Below are positions 1-8,637 of a stretch of 64,000 nt of DNA, in pieces. A program made the position numbers and the translations under genes. Origin of the DNA: CAYJAY01 sp964370715 (lineage in GTDB: Bacteria > Bacillota > Clostridia > Oscillospirales > Ruminococcaceae); assembly GCA_964370715.1 (NCBI GenBank), contig CAYJKJ010000001.1:62001-126000 (forward strand), read 5' to 3'. Under the pieces are notes generated by a model, which was not told the origin of the DNA, did not search any database, and worked only from the letters and a program-made list of their open reading frames with translations. How positions within the stretch are numbered: position 1 is the stretch's first letter; each line of letters begins with the position of its first letter.

Positions 1-429
1 GAAATCAGCATTAGATGGAAGATCATAATGTATGTCTATACCAACAACATTATTTTCTTTTCCGTTAAGTGCATTTTTATATAACTCTTTGTTGTCTCTT
101 GAAAACAAAGTCTCCATAGGTACATCTATAAATACTTCTTTGTATTCTTTTAAACACTTTTTATTATTTTCTCGAACTTCATTACTTATCAGCAATACAC
201 AAGCTATTACACTAATATTTTGCGACTCAAGCATACCGCATAAATTAGATATACGGTATGCATTTTTCATTCGATCTTCCACACTGTGGCCTAAATCCTC
301 GCCAAATACACGCCGAATAGTGTCACCATCCAAAAACACCCATGATCCGCTATCCTTAAGCAACTTATACATTTCAAGACCCAGAGTTGTTTTTCCGGAA
401 GCTGAAAGCCCCGTAATCCAAATGACCAT
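1..429 (-). CDS. CysC/APS-kinase-like P-loop kinase (3' end beyond window)
   Basis: The reading frame starts at ATG 429 and runs off the left edge, giving 143 residues. The N-terminus has a P-loop (GLSASGKTT, residues 7-15) and an LDGD motif at 33-36, both typical of adenylylsulfate kinase. An RDNKELYKNA stretch and a GIDIHYDLP segment match the usual CysC C-terminal half (RDxKxLYxxA, GxDxPYExP). CysC phosphorylates the 3'-OH of adenosine 5'-phosphosulfate. No ATP sulfurylase is nearby; the upstream neighbour is a sugar-type nucleotidyltransferase 11 bp away. In Campylobacter the same gene order encodes a CysC relative (Cj1415) that phosphorylates cytidine diphosphoramidate for O-methyl phosphoramidate capsule groups. 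The family call is firm; the substrate is inference. Confidence 0.85.
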   Translation of the reverse strand, partial: MVIWITGLSASGKTTLGLEMYKLLKDSGSWVFLDGDTIRRVFGEDLGHSVEDRMKNAYRISNLCGMLESQNISVIACVLLISNEVRENNKKCLKEYKEVFIDVPMETLFSRDNKELYKNALNGKENNVVGIDIHYDLPSNADF

Positions 430-440
430 AAATTTTTCAC

Positions 441-1184
441 CTATATCTCGTAATTTTTAAGTGCATTTAAATCCTCAAGAGAATCAATTTCTAACCATCC
501 TCCATCAATAAAACACGCTTTGAAGTTGACACCTTTGTCTATAAGTAGTTGCAAAAAACTAGTCATAAACATATTGTCAAAACTCTTGCCGTCATACATT
601 TTTTCTTTGTCAAGTTTTGAATAAATATCTTTAATTCGTTCAATGTCACCGGCTGCAAATTTTATCAGCCCTATATACTGCCCCTCTATGTCATCATAGC
701 TTATAGGTTTCTTACCAAGCTCTTTAATATAGTCTCCATCAAGTTTTAACGTTTCCGCATCTACCAACGGGTTTTCCATTCGCAATTCCCACAATTCTCG
801 CCATTGCCTATCAACTACTATTGCACTTGAGGTTTCATTAATAAGCGCTTTTAGGACATTGGAATTGTAAACTATATCTGAATAAGAAATAATACAATCA
901 TCTATAAGTTCTTGTTCGGCGCAAAAAAGAGTGCTAACCATATTAGTAGAAGCATATTTTGGGTTTTCATGTATCGTTACATTATTGTTGCTCAAAGCTT
1001 CACTTATAACATCTCCACGATACCCTGTAATAACGTTTATATCCGTGATATCGCAAGTTTTTGCATTTTCCATAATATAATGTAGAATAGGTTTATTTTT
1101 ATACTCTACCATACACTTAGGTCTATCATTAGTTAAAGGTCGAAGGCGTGTACCCTCTCCGGCTGCTAATACAATCAGTTTCAT
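441..1184 (-). CDS. NTP_transferase family nucleotidyltransferase (LicC/Cj1416-like)
   Basis: A 247-residue single-domain nucleotidyltransferase. The N-terminus has the signature LAAGEGTRLRPLT (residues 5-17) followed by PKCMVEYKNKPIL, with metal-binding Asp regions further on (SYSDIVYNS). I place the start at ATG 1184 rather than ATG 1196, because GGAG lies 6 nt upstream of 1184 and is inside the longer version. This start gives an ATGA overlap with the stop of the preceding gene. Length and the PKCMVEY motif are those of CTP-using members such as LicC (phosphocholine) or Campylobacter Cj1416 (phosphoglutamine), rather than larger glucose-1-phosphate enzymes. The adjacent CysC-like kinase favours the Cj1416 type. 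Substrate not provable from sequence. Confidence 0.85.
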   Translation of the reverse strand: MKLIVLAAGEGTRLRPLTNDRPKCMVEYKNKPILHYIMENAKTCDITDINVITGYRGDVISEALSNNNVTIHENPKYASTNMVSTLFCAEQELIDDCIISYSDIVYNSNVLKALINETSSAIVVDRQWRELWELRMENPLVDAETLKLDGDYIKELGKKPISYDDIEGQYIGLIKFAAGDIERIKDIYSKLDKEKMYDGKSFDNMFMTSFLQLLIDKGVNFKACFIDGGWLEIDSLEDLNALKNYEI

Positions 1185-2998
1185 ATATTTCTCCATTTCT
1201 CAATATATTTGTATAATCTAGAGTATATAAGTTTTTGAAGTTGTTGATCAAAAATCTCCTGCTCCTCGTTATCCATAGCGAAATAATGCAGCACACCCTC
1301 GCTATCAATAACTAGTTTATAGTCTTTGTCGAGCGCAAGAAAGAATCCATTAACTGCATACATATCTCCTTGTGACAATGCTTTCTTTCTTCGTTTAACA
1401 TTATAATATCCAGAAAAACCAACTTCAGCTATCTTTTGATTAAATTCCGGCAACCTGCTCTTTCCTATTATTTCTGTAACTAAATCACCTAGATATACCG
1501 TTGAAAAAACATCGGTTACTACTTTATGCGGCACACCTTCTCCATGAATTATCAACGGAACATGAAATGAATAAGAATGTATTAAATAGTTTTTAACATC
1601 GTTTTCTAAAAAAAATCCTTGCAAATTTCGAGAATGATCGGAAAATATTATTTTAATCGTTTTGCTTGATAGCATACTTAAATAAAATTCTGTTTGACTA
1701 TCCGCATAACGAAGAGCTTCAGCATGACGCATATCAAATATCTCTTGTTTATGTTCAGGTGAATTAAAATTGCAATAAAAAAAATCATCGTCTGGCAAGG
1801 AATAATCTGCAAAACTAAAATCTTTTGTTACCGTGCTGTGGTTTCCACAAAAACAAGGCAGATGAGTTTCTTTAATAAAAAAAAGAAATTTAAGGGAATT
1901 TGCAGATTCTGTGCATAAATCCGTTAAAGCTCTCCAAAAAACTTCACTGGTTGTATCATACGTTGAACTATCAGAAAAAAAATCATTTGATTCGTTTAAT
2001 TGTTTTTTAAAAAAAGTGCTTAAAAAAATAGTAGGATACAATTTTATGTTGTTTGAAACAGTTAAACAATCTCTAATAAATGAGGATTTTTCTTTAATAT
2101 CCTTTGAAGCATAAAAGTCATAAAGGTTTTTATTTAAAAAAGTGCACCCTACGCTATCTACCGTATGCAAGCCCGGAGAATAAGCACGTGAAAACGAGAT
2201 ACCTTCATCTATCAGAGAATTTATATATGGCATATTTTGAGTATTGCCATATATTTCACCAGCTCTTAAATTATCATATTGCAACACTAGTGTATCCTTT
2301 GTTTCTCTATTTTTTAATTTTGATTTAATTTCATCTAGTAGTAAACAAATCTCATTTTTTAATGAAATATAGTTCTTCGAATCTTCGTAATTAGAAACAA
2401 ATATATCAATGTATTTAAAGGCATTGATAAAGTCACGGATAGTGAGATATATGAAAATTATCTTTTCTGCCAAATCCTTTTTTATTATTATGTCAGTCTC
2501 GTGATCAAAGGAATAACATAATTTAAAAATATCAAAGTGAATACTCCAATAATTATTTTTTATATAGTTTCGAGACTTGTCAATCGTAAAAATATTTATA
2601 CCAGGCTTAATTGAATTAATCTGCATTGTTACTGCGTCACATATGGCACTATTCGAAATGCTAATAAACACCATGTTTGTTTCACATTCCTCCAACACAT
2701 GAGGACTTTTTACAGGTATTCCGCTTATCTCTTTACCCCATAATTCAGAATCATTGTCGATAATACACACAATTTTCGATTTGTCGATAAGGTTTGATTT
2801 CAATATAATTTGTGTATACAATCCAGCCCCCCACAACACATACTTATTTTCGCCAATATATGTAGTAATTGTGTGATTGCCCAATAGTTTAATATACTCT
2901 TCACTTGTAAGATAAACGGCTTTTTCTTCAATACTAAAATCGATGCAATATTTCTTAATTAATTTATTTATACGCATTTCATATTGGTTAATACTCAC
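1181..2998 (-). CDS. Rossmann module + sulfatase/alkaline-phosphatase-superfamily transferase
   Basis: A 605-residue two-domain protein starting at GTG 2998 behind AAGGAGA. Residues about 50-120 form a small Rossmann-like module (YVLWGAGLYTQII, then CIIDNDSELWGKEISGIPV). Residues about 245-560 look like a sulfatase-type domain: LVLQYDNLRAGEIYG near its start, SPGLHTVDSVGCTF as the likely nucleophile region, IIFSDHSRNL near the end, and a YLGDLVTEIIG segment resembling the sulfatase C-terminal part. There is no CxPSR sulfatase signature, so a phosphotransferase of the LtaS/OpgB type is more plausible than a sulfatase. No membrane segment is evident, so it may act in the cytoplasm. It is translationally coupled to the next gene. 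Confidence 0.65.
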   Translation of the reverse strand: MSINQYEMRINKLIKKYCIDFSIEEKAVYLTSEEYIKLLGNHTITTYIGENKYVLWGAGLYTQIILKSNLIDKSKIVCIIDNDSELWGKEISGIPVKSPHVLEECETNMVFISISNSAICDAVTMQINSIKPGINIFTIDKSRNYIKNNYWSIHFDIFKLCYSFDHETDIIIKKDLAEKIIFIYLTIRDFINAFKYIDIFVSNYEDSKNYISLKNEICLLLDEIKSKLKNRETKDTLVLQYDNLRAGEIYGNTQNMPYINSLIDEGISFSRAYSPGLHTVDSVGCTFLNKNLYDFYASKDIKEKSSFIRDCLTVSNNIKLYPTIFLSTFFKKQLNESNDFFSDSSTYDTTSEVFWRALTDLCTESANSLKFLFFIKETHLPCFCGNHSTVTKDFSFADYSLPDDDFFYCNFNSPEHKQEIFDMRHAEALRYADSQTEFYLSMLSSKTIKIIFSDHSRNLQGFFLENDVKNYLIHSYSFHVPLIIHGEGVPHKVVTDVFSTVYLGDLVTEIIGKSRLPEFNQKIAEVGFSGYYNVKRRKKALSQGDMYAVNGFFLALDKDYKLVIDSEGVLHYFAMDNEEQEIFDQQLQKLIYSRLYKYIEKWRNI

Positions 2999-3113
2999 TA
3001 TAATCTCCTTTAATGCTTTTTCGTCAAATGATGTTATCCATCACAGTTAGTAATTGTAGAAAAAATTGAATTTTATCACTATTATAAATACTATAACTTT
3101 ATTATCAAAAGTT

Positions 3114-4280
3114 TTATGGCTTAAAGCAAACAAAAACCTCCAAAAATTCTGATTCTAACCCTATGTATCTGTTTTCATGTAGATAAATCAGCGTATTCAT
3201 ACCGGAATTATCATATATCATTTTTACTATATCCATTCCATAGTCATGCGTGACAAGATAACCTTTGTCAGATGGTCCGTGATACATAGGTTCACAAAGA
3301 TACTCAACTTCATCAGTTTCTTTTATTGCAACCCTTTGTTTGCTTTTTGCATACTCCCCATACCACGGAATTGTAAAAATATGCACCCCACCTTTTTTCA
3401 AAACTCTTCCTATCTCAGCAAAAGCTTTTTGTGGATTTAAGACGTGTTCAAGCACATCTTGTGTAATGAAAACATCAAAACTCTCATCTTCAAAAGTCAT
3501 GCACTCTATATTTTGACATAAAACCTCAACTTCATCTACCATGACTGTCTCTCCGCTTTTGACTTTTGAAAAGTATTGGGAACTTGAGTAACGAGGACAA
3601 GTTTTCTTTAAATAATCTGCAGAAGGTCCTCCCGGTGAAGATTCATGAACATCTAAAAAGGTTATATTCGGCAAAAATTTATTAATGGCATTTACTATAG
3701 CCCGATGCCTTGGTTGGGAAAAACATTTTGGACACAAATAATCATACCTTGAAATTTCTCCAACTCTAACAAAATTCACTTCACATTCACATATTGGACA
3801 ATAGCCTATGTTTTCAAATGTATATTTTTTAGTATAATACTCATCTACACCATATGTTATTAATGTTTCTCCATTATATATTTCAGCTAATTTTGATTGA
3901 TACTTCATCGTTAGTTCACAGAAACCATCAAAAGATGCAACAAAGCCCATAGTCAATATAATTGAATCTCCAACTACAACATTTTTAATCATCTGCTCTT
4001 TAGAGATGATTGGAAAATTCATTTGCTGAATGCTGATGTTTTTTCCAATCTTATTGTGTGAACTATCAACAAATATAATATTACTTAAAACAAAATCGTA
4101 GTGTTGTATTGACTTGCAAAATTTCTCTCCAGTTTTTCCGGCACCAAAACAGTATAATTTATGCCCTGATTTGGTTACATCCGCTAATTCTTGCATTGTC
4201 CGACAAACTTCAGTTGGACGCATATTTGCTGCAAGTTCTTCTCTTGTTATTCCAAGCTTTTTATAAATATTTCTTTTCAT
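3114..4280 (-). CDS. Rossmann module + zinc-ribbon class I methyltransferase
   Basis: A 388-residue protein. Residues about 40-110 carry the cluster's Rossmann module (LYCFGAGKTGEKFC, then NIIFVDSSHNKIG). Around residue 160 there are paired cysteines (CPIC ... CPKC), probably a zinc ribbon. The C-terminal half is a SAM-dependent methyltransferase of the Methyltransf_11 type: FLDVHESSPGG, then ESFDVFITQDVLEHVLNP and IGRVLKKGGVHIFTIP. It starts 3 bp after the stop of the WbsX-like gene, with GGAG inside that gene's end serving as ribosome-binding site. Likely role is methylation of a glycan or a glycan-attached group. If the phosphoramidate idea for the first two genes is right, an O-methyltransferase would be expected, but this link is inference. 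Confidence 0.75.
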   Translation of the reverse strand: MKRNIYKKLGITREELAANMRPTEVCRTMQELADVTKSGHKLYCFGAGKTGEKFCKSIQHYDFVLSNIIFVDSSHNKIGKNISIQQMNFPIISKEQMIKNVVVGDSIILTMGFVASFDGFCELTMKYQSKLAEIYNGETLITYGVDEYYTKKYTFENIGYCPICECEVNFVRVGEISRYDYLCPKCFSQPRHRAIVNAINKFLPNITFLDVHESSPGGPSADYLKKTCPRYSSSQYFSKVKSGETVMVDEVEVLCQNIECMTFEDESFDVFITQDVLEHVLNPQKAFAEIGRVLKKGGVHIFTIPWYGEYAKSKQRVAIKETDEVEYLCEPMYHGPSDKGYLVTHDYGMDIVKMIYDNSGMNTLIYLHENRYIGLESEFLEVFVCFKP

Positions 4281-4283
4281 ATA

Positions 4284-5798
4284 CTAAAGCTCCATGACCA
4301 CTTCTTTAATAGATATAATGGGGCAAGAAAGTTGTTTTTTTAGAATTTTTTTAACTTCATTGTACTCTAAAAATGGTGTCACTATTACCGCATCCACTTG
4401 CTCTAGTTTATCATCAAGTGTCATGTTAGGAAAAGGTATAGAGTTGTTCGGTTTTTTTTGTTCTATTATATACATAATTTCTATCCCAGTATTTTGAAGC
4501 TGAAAAATCAAATGCTTTGCCATATGACCATAGCCATATATTGCAATTTTTATAAATTTATTTTTCAAAAAGTATGATGAAATAGCTTTTTCATCTTCAA
4601 ATTTAAACATCCATTCATTCATTAATGCAAAATACTCACTCATTTTATGTTTATATACCATATTTCTGTCAAACAGTGATGCAGTGGTGTCTTCTACCAA
4701 CGATTTCTCACCTTGTTTAAACATTAATTTTGCATTTCTAGTTGCTTCTAAATATGCAAAACCGTGTAACTTATCGGGTTCTAAATGCATACCTTCTCCC
4801 CATTCATTCCAAGCATTTATAAACACAAATTCACTATTAGAAGCGTAATTCTTTTTATATAATTGTAAAAGATTTTCTTCATATTTTTTTGGATTTGCAC
4901 CTTGCATCATAAATGATGGTTTTTTTCTAGCGGTATTGTCGAAATCAACTAAACATCCATAATACACTTTTTTATGACTATATTTACTTGATAATATTTT
5001 ATCCCATAATAAATCATAGTCCACTAATTTAGCACCAAAGATTTTATGACATTTATCACTATTTAAAATATCATTTGTTAAAATTCCTGGCTCTTGAATT
5101 AGATGTGCATCAATGTTGTCAAACAGATTATCATCACAATTAACAACTATAGAGTAAATCCCAGGCAACCCCTCATTTTTAGCAAGGGAGTTCCAATAAT
5201 AAACCATATCATCAAGACAATAAATTAAGCTAGCAGAATAAAAAATAAAAACAGGTTTTCCTTCTAATTTTATGTATCGATTATCTTTAAAAAATGATAA
5301 CAGATACATAAAATGCTTTTTCCACTCTTCTTCTCTTCCATACTGTTGATCAATAAGCAAGCCACTATCCTTAGATGATACTATTTTGGTTGCATCTTCC
5401 ATAGTAGAAGCCCAAGAACCATTGCTATTAGTTCTAGTCCATGTTCTAGCCCATGCTGTACTATCCCAACTGAAGCAAAACTCTATGTCTATATCCTTCC
5501 ACTTTAGCAAGTTTTCAGCGGGCTTTTCCAAAATAGTTCTTCCGTCTTTGAACCAATAATGGTAAAGGCAAAATCCATCTATGTCATACTTTCTAGCTAA
5601 TTCAGATTGCCATTTCATCGTCTTTTTATCAAGCAAATCATAGTAATTATCATCTAATGGTTCATGTGGTTGGTAATGACCATCAAATAGCGGTTTTGCA
5701 TTTTTTGCTGAAACCCAATCAGTGAACCCTTCGCCCCACCACTGATCATTTTCTTTGGTTCTGTGAAATTGCGGCAAATACATTGCTATCGTTTTCAT
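4284..5798 (-). CDS. WbsX-like (GH99-like domain) protein with C-terminal Rossmann module
   Basis: 504 residues. The N-terminal 360 residues match the WbsX / glycosyltransferase WbsX family found in O-antigen and capsule clusters: IAMYLPQFHRTKENDQWWG at the start, EGFTDW, FCLYHYWFKDGR, FCFSWDSTAWARTW, and NAWNEWGEGMHLEPD. The C-terminal 80 residues are another small Rossmann module (IAIYGYGHMAKHLIFQ). I choose ATG 5798 because AGGAG lies 6 nt upstream; the longer TTG start at 5804 would sit almost on that site. Family members are thought to act as glycosyltransferases or glycan-modifying enzymes. The exact reaction is unknown. Confidence 0.8.
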   Translation of the reverse strand: MKTIAMYLPQFHRTKENDQWWGEGFTDWVSAKNAKPLFDGHYQPHEPLDDNYYDLLDKKTMKWQSELARKYDIDGFCLYHYWFKDGRTILEKPAENLLKWKDIDIEFCFSWDSTAWARTWTRTNSNGSWASTMEDATKIVSSKDSGLLIDQQYGREEEWKKHFMYLLSFFKDNRYIKLEGKPVFIFYSASLIYCLDDMVYYWNSLAKNEGLPGIYSIVVNCDDNLFDNIDAHLIQEPGILTNDILNSDKCHKIFGAKLVDYDLLWDKILSSKYSHKKVYYGCLVDFDNTARKKPSFMMQGANPKKYEENLLQLYKKNYASNSEFVFINAWNEWGEGMHLEPDKLHGFAYLEATRNAKLMFKQGEKSLVEDTTASLFDRNMVYKHKMSEYFALMNEWMFKFEDEKAISSYFLKNKFIKIAIYGYGHMAKHLIFQLQNTGIEIMYIIEQKKPNNSIPFPNMTLDDKLEQVDAVIVTPFLEYNEVKKILKKQLSCPIISIKEVVMEL

Positions 5799-5820
5799 CT
5801 CCAACTCCTAATATATATCA

Positions 5821-7209
5821 TCAAATTTCAATAATTTTGTCTATCATTTTTTGAATATTTTTTTCAAAACATTTCATTGTAAAATTCTTTTCATATACTT
5901 TTCTTGCTTCATTTCCAACTTGTTTTAATTTTTCTTTATTTACAATACATTTTTTTATAATGTTACATAATTCTTGAACATTTTCGCTCTCAAAAACAAA
6001 CCCATCTACGTAATTATTTATATAACTACTGATACCTGCGCTATTTGAAACAATACACGCTTTACTATGCATCATCCCTTCGATAACTACAGCCGACATA
6101 GTTTCTTCCCTTGATGAGCATACAATAACATCAATGTTTGAATATAGGTGATTTAAATCTGATTTTTGCAGCTCTCCTTTATATTTAATAATACCAGACG
6201 TAATAGCTTTTTCGAAGTGTTCGCAGAAAATATCGCTAGATAAACAGCTGTATGCGCCAACAGCCCACACTTCAAGTTTCTGTGAATACTGATTTTCAAG
6301 AAGATCTATCGCTTTTATGAGTATGTCTTGACCTTTAATTGGATGAATATAACCAATAATCGCAAAAATAATTTTATCACTGCTATTGCTGCTATTATTC
6401 CTAACAATAAGCTCTGGTATTCCAAATTCAAGAATATCAATGTTTGCATTCAAAAAACATTTCAAAAAAGCACTTCTTGCAATTTGACTAACTGCAAAAA
6501 TGTTTATATTACTTATAACTTCGCTTAAATTTGGCGAGCAATACAAATATTTGTATACATATTCTGATTCATGAAGCCACCAACCAATCTTACTGTTAAT
6601 TTTGTAGTATCTTGGAATAGCAAACCCAACTTCTACTGTGTTAAATATAATCAAATCTGCATTTTCAACTATTTTTTTTACAATTAAATTTTGATATGAA
6701 AGCAAAGGTTCTATGATGACGGTAATATCTTCGTTAACCGCAATTTTTCTTATATCTCCATCTCGCATTGAAATAACATATGTCGAAAATCCTTTTTTTT
6801 CAAATATCTGTGCCATATATAATAGCGCTGTTGGCGCACCCGTGTTGCTGAGTTCATTTGTAAGCAAAACTACGATTTTTTTATTTTCATCATGTTTAAA
6901 ATTGTATATACATGGATCCGAAACATATTCTACGATATCTTCACAATCCAAGTATGAAACGCATTTTTGTTGTTCAACTCCAAGATCTATTAGCTGCTTT
7001 TTCATAACATCTATATAAACGCTCATAATAATCACATAATCAAACTGATATCTTAAAACATCTTTTGGGTTTATAACCGGCAATTGATTAATATAACTAC
7101 CCTGCTTGTTTGTGTCATTGTCAATAAAAGCAACAATCTCAACATTTATTAAAATATTTTTATATTGTTCAAATTTTTTTCCTGTTCCAAAAACAATTAC
7201 TCGTCTCAT
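5821..7209 (-). CDS. Rossmann module + GT4-type glycosyltransferase
   Basis: 462 residues. The first 100 residues are the shared module (VIVFGTGKKFEQYKNI, then VAFIDNDTNKQGSYINQLPV). The rest is a GT-B glycosyltransferase of the GT4 type: VVLLTNELSNTGAPTALLYM at the start of the acceptor domain, IIFAIIGYIHPIKGQDILI at the start of the donor domain, then SREETMSAVVIEGMMHSKAC, which has the nucleotide-sugar-binding glutamates. No membrane segment, so cytoplasmic. It lies between an RgpF-like gene (23 bp upstream) and the WbsX-like gene (22 bp downstream), consistent with one operon. The transferred sugar is unknown. Confidence 0.88.
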   Translation of the reverse strand: MRRVIVFGTGKKFEQYKNILINVEIVAFIDNDTNKQGSYINQLPVINPKDVLRYQFDYVIIMSVYIDVMKKQLIDLGVEQQKCVSYLDCEDIVEYVSDPCIYNFKHDENKKIVVLLTNELSNTGAPTALLYMAQIFEKKGFSTYVISMRDGDIRKIAVNEDITVIIEPLLSYQNLIVKKIVENADLIIFNTVEVGFAIPRYYKINSKIGWWLHESEYVYKYLYCSPNLSEVISNINIFAVSQIARSAFLKCFLNANIDILEFGIPELIVRNNSSNSSDKIIFAIIGYIHPIKGQDILIKAIDLLENQYSQKLEVWAVGAYSCLSSDIFCEHFEKAITSGIIKYKGELQKSDLNHLYSNIDVIVCSSREETMSAVVIEGMMHSKACIVSNSAGISSYINNYVDGFVFESENVQELCNIIKKCIVNKEKLKQVGNEARKVYEKNFTMKCFEKNIQKMIDKIIEI

Positions 7210-7232
7210 AGACTCACCAATCGTTTGATTTT

Positions 7233-8384
7233 TTAAAGATCATCCCATAAGTATAACACATTTCTATGTTCAACCAAATATTCTTTCACAGTATAACTAT
7301 TTTTATAATTCATAGCAACGATTATTCCCTCATTATTACTGTGTTTTATCTCGCTTTTTTCATACACAGGTAGTCCATTATACTCAATTATATCTCTTTT
7401 TCCATCCGATACAATATACCCCGATAAATTAGTTAGTTTACTGCCCAATATATAATTAAGTGCTTTTGAATAATATCCAACACCATAAATATACAGCCTA
7501 TCTACATTTTTACTGAAATTTAAAATGTATTGTTCATCCATTTTGCTAATATTCTTATTTTTAAAATCATTTTCCAATCGTGGTGAACTCTGTGCAATCC
7601 CTATTCCGCTTACACTATAACCATATGTTCTTTCGACATAATCGACAATCATTTTTGTATCATATAGATATCTATCATTTATATACTTTATTCCATCTTC
7701 TAAATCCGGTAAAGGTGTTCTATTTAATGCAAATGATTTCTTTTTCATAACCGGCAAAAAATTAAATTTCAATGATAAATTAACATTACAAAAAATATCA
7801 TACTCCAAATTGCCTATAAACGCCTGAGGTTTATAACCCATACTACTCAAATAGCGATATAAGTCAATTTCAAAAGATATGCAAACATTTTGAAAAGAAG
7901 CGAAGTCGCTCTCTTTTTTTTTGCTAAAAAATTCAACAATCACGTTGTTTAAAATAATCTCTTTTTTAAAAACAAGAAAATAAGACTGTATATGCGAAAA
8001 AACACTACAACTATCGAATGAAACACCCCAATAATCACAAACTTTATTTTCCATCTCCTTAAAAATATATTTAAAAGGAACAAATGGTCCAAAGAAAGTA
8101 TCATTGCAAAACACAAGCTCGTCATATTGCAATAGTTCTTCGTTTTTTAAGTAATCTAGCAGTATCTGCTTATATGCTCCAGCATCAAATCCAATATTTT
8201 CACGAATAATAACATCATCGCACTCGCTTATTAACCTATCTTGACACTGAGCTTGGACTTCTCCGTTTATAACGCAAATTATTCGCTCAGAAATAGTTCG
8301 TAATTCACTTATTAAAAAAAAGACATATTCATCAAATAAACCTTCTTTATCATATAAAACTAAAATCGTCAATCGTTTTGTCAT
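7233..8384 (-). CDS. RgpF-like (rhamnan synthesis F family) glycosyltransferase with C-terminal Rossmann module
   Basis: 383 residues. The N-terminal part matches the RgpF family of rhamnan/polysaccharide side-chain transferases: ILVLYDKEGLFDEYVFFLI, then RENIGFDAGAYKQILLDYL and DELVFCNDTFFGPFVPF. The C-terminal 90 residues are a Rossmann-like module (LYIYGVGYYSKALNYIL, then GYIVSDGKRDIIEYNGLPV). The start follows GGGAG. It is a diverged paralogue of the gene at 8638-9843; both end with a similar NVLYLW/NVLFLW tail. A short truncated ORF separates the two copies, suggesting a duplication site with later deletion. Confidence 0.85.
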   Translation of the reverse strand: MTKRLTILVLYDKEGLFDEYVFFLISELRTISERIICVINGEVQAQCQDRLISECDDVIIRENIGFDAGAYKQILLDYLKNEELLQYDELVFCNDTFFGPFVPFKYIFKEMENKVCDYWGVSFDSCSVFSHIQSYFLVFKKEIILNNVIVEFFSKKKESDFASFQNVCISFEIDLYRYLSSMGYKPQAFIGNLEYDIFCNVNLSLKFNFLPVMKKKSFALNRTPLPDLEDGIKYINDRYLYDTKMIVDYVERTYGYSVSGIGIAQSSPRLENDFKNKNISKMDEQYILNFSKNVDRLYIYGVGYYSKALNYILGSKLTNLSGYIVSDGKRDIIEYNGLPVYEKSEIKHSNNEGIIVAMNYKNSYTVKEYLVEHRNVLYLWDDL

Positions 8385-8434
8385 AGATCTCCCTTCAAAT
8401 CTGCTTCGCCGGAGTCATCGAAACATGATTTTCT

Positions 8435-8599
8435 TCACGAAAGCCCCTGTAGTGGATACAGAGATTGTTGAACCATTTTTTTTACCATTTCATAAAAAAG
8501 ATTTCCGTAATCACCAGCTCCGTACAAATAATATTTATTGCGTTTTTCTATTTTTGAATAAACTTCATCAAATTCATGACCCTTATTTTTCCACTTCAT
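8435..8599 (-). pseudogene. Truncated Rossmann-module ORF (54 aa), probable gene remnant
   Basis: A 54-codon frame from ATG 8599, with GGAG about 8 nt upstream, to TGA 8435. It reads FDEVYSKIEKRNKYYLYGAG then DYGNLFYEMVKK, the start of the same Rossmann module as in neighbouring enzymes, then ends abruptly in unrelated sequence. In the next reading frame the region continues as GFREENHVSMTPAKQI before a stop, which looks like a second protein fragment. I read this as a gene with a large internal deletion or frameshift. It could instead be a real small protein. It fills the 253-bp gap between two RgpF-like genes. Confidence 0.55.
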
Positions 8600-8637
8600 C
8601 AACAACTCTCCAATCTGTTCAAAAATGTATGGCTATC

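Noticed and set aside
32..460. 142-codon plus-strand frame opposite the CysC-like kinase
   Set aside because: Antisense shadow; the minus-strand kinase has clear motifs.
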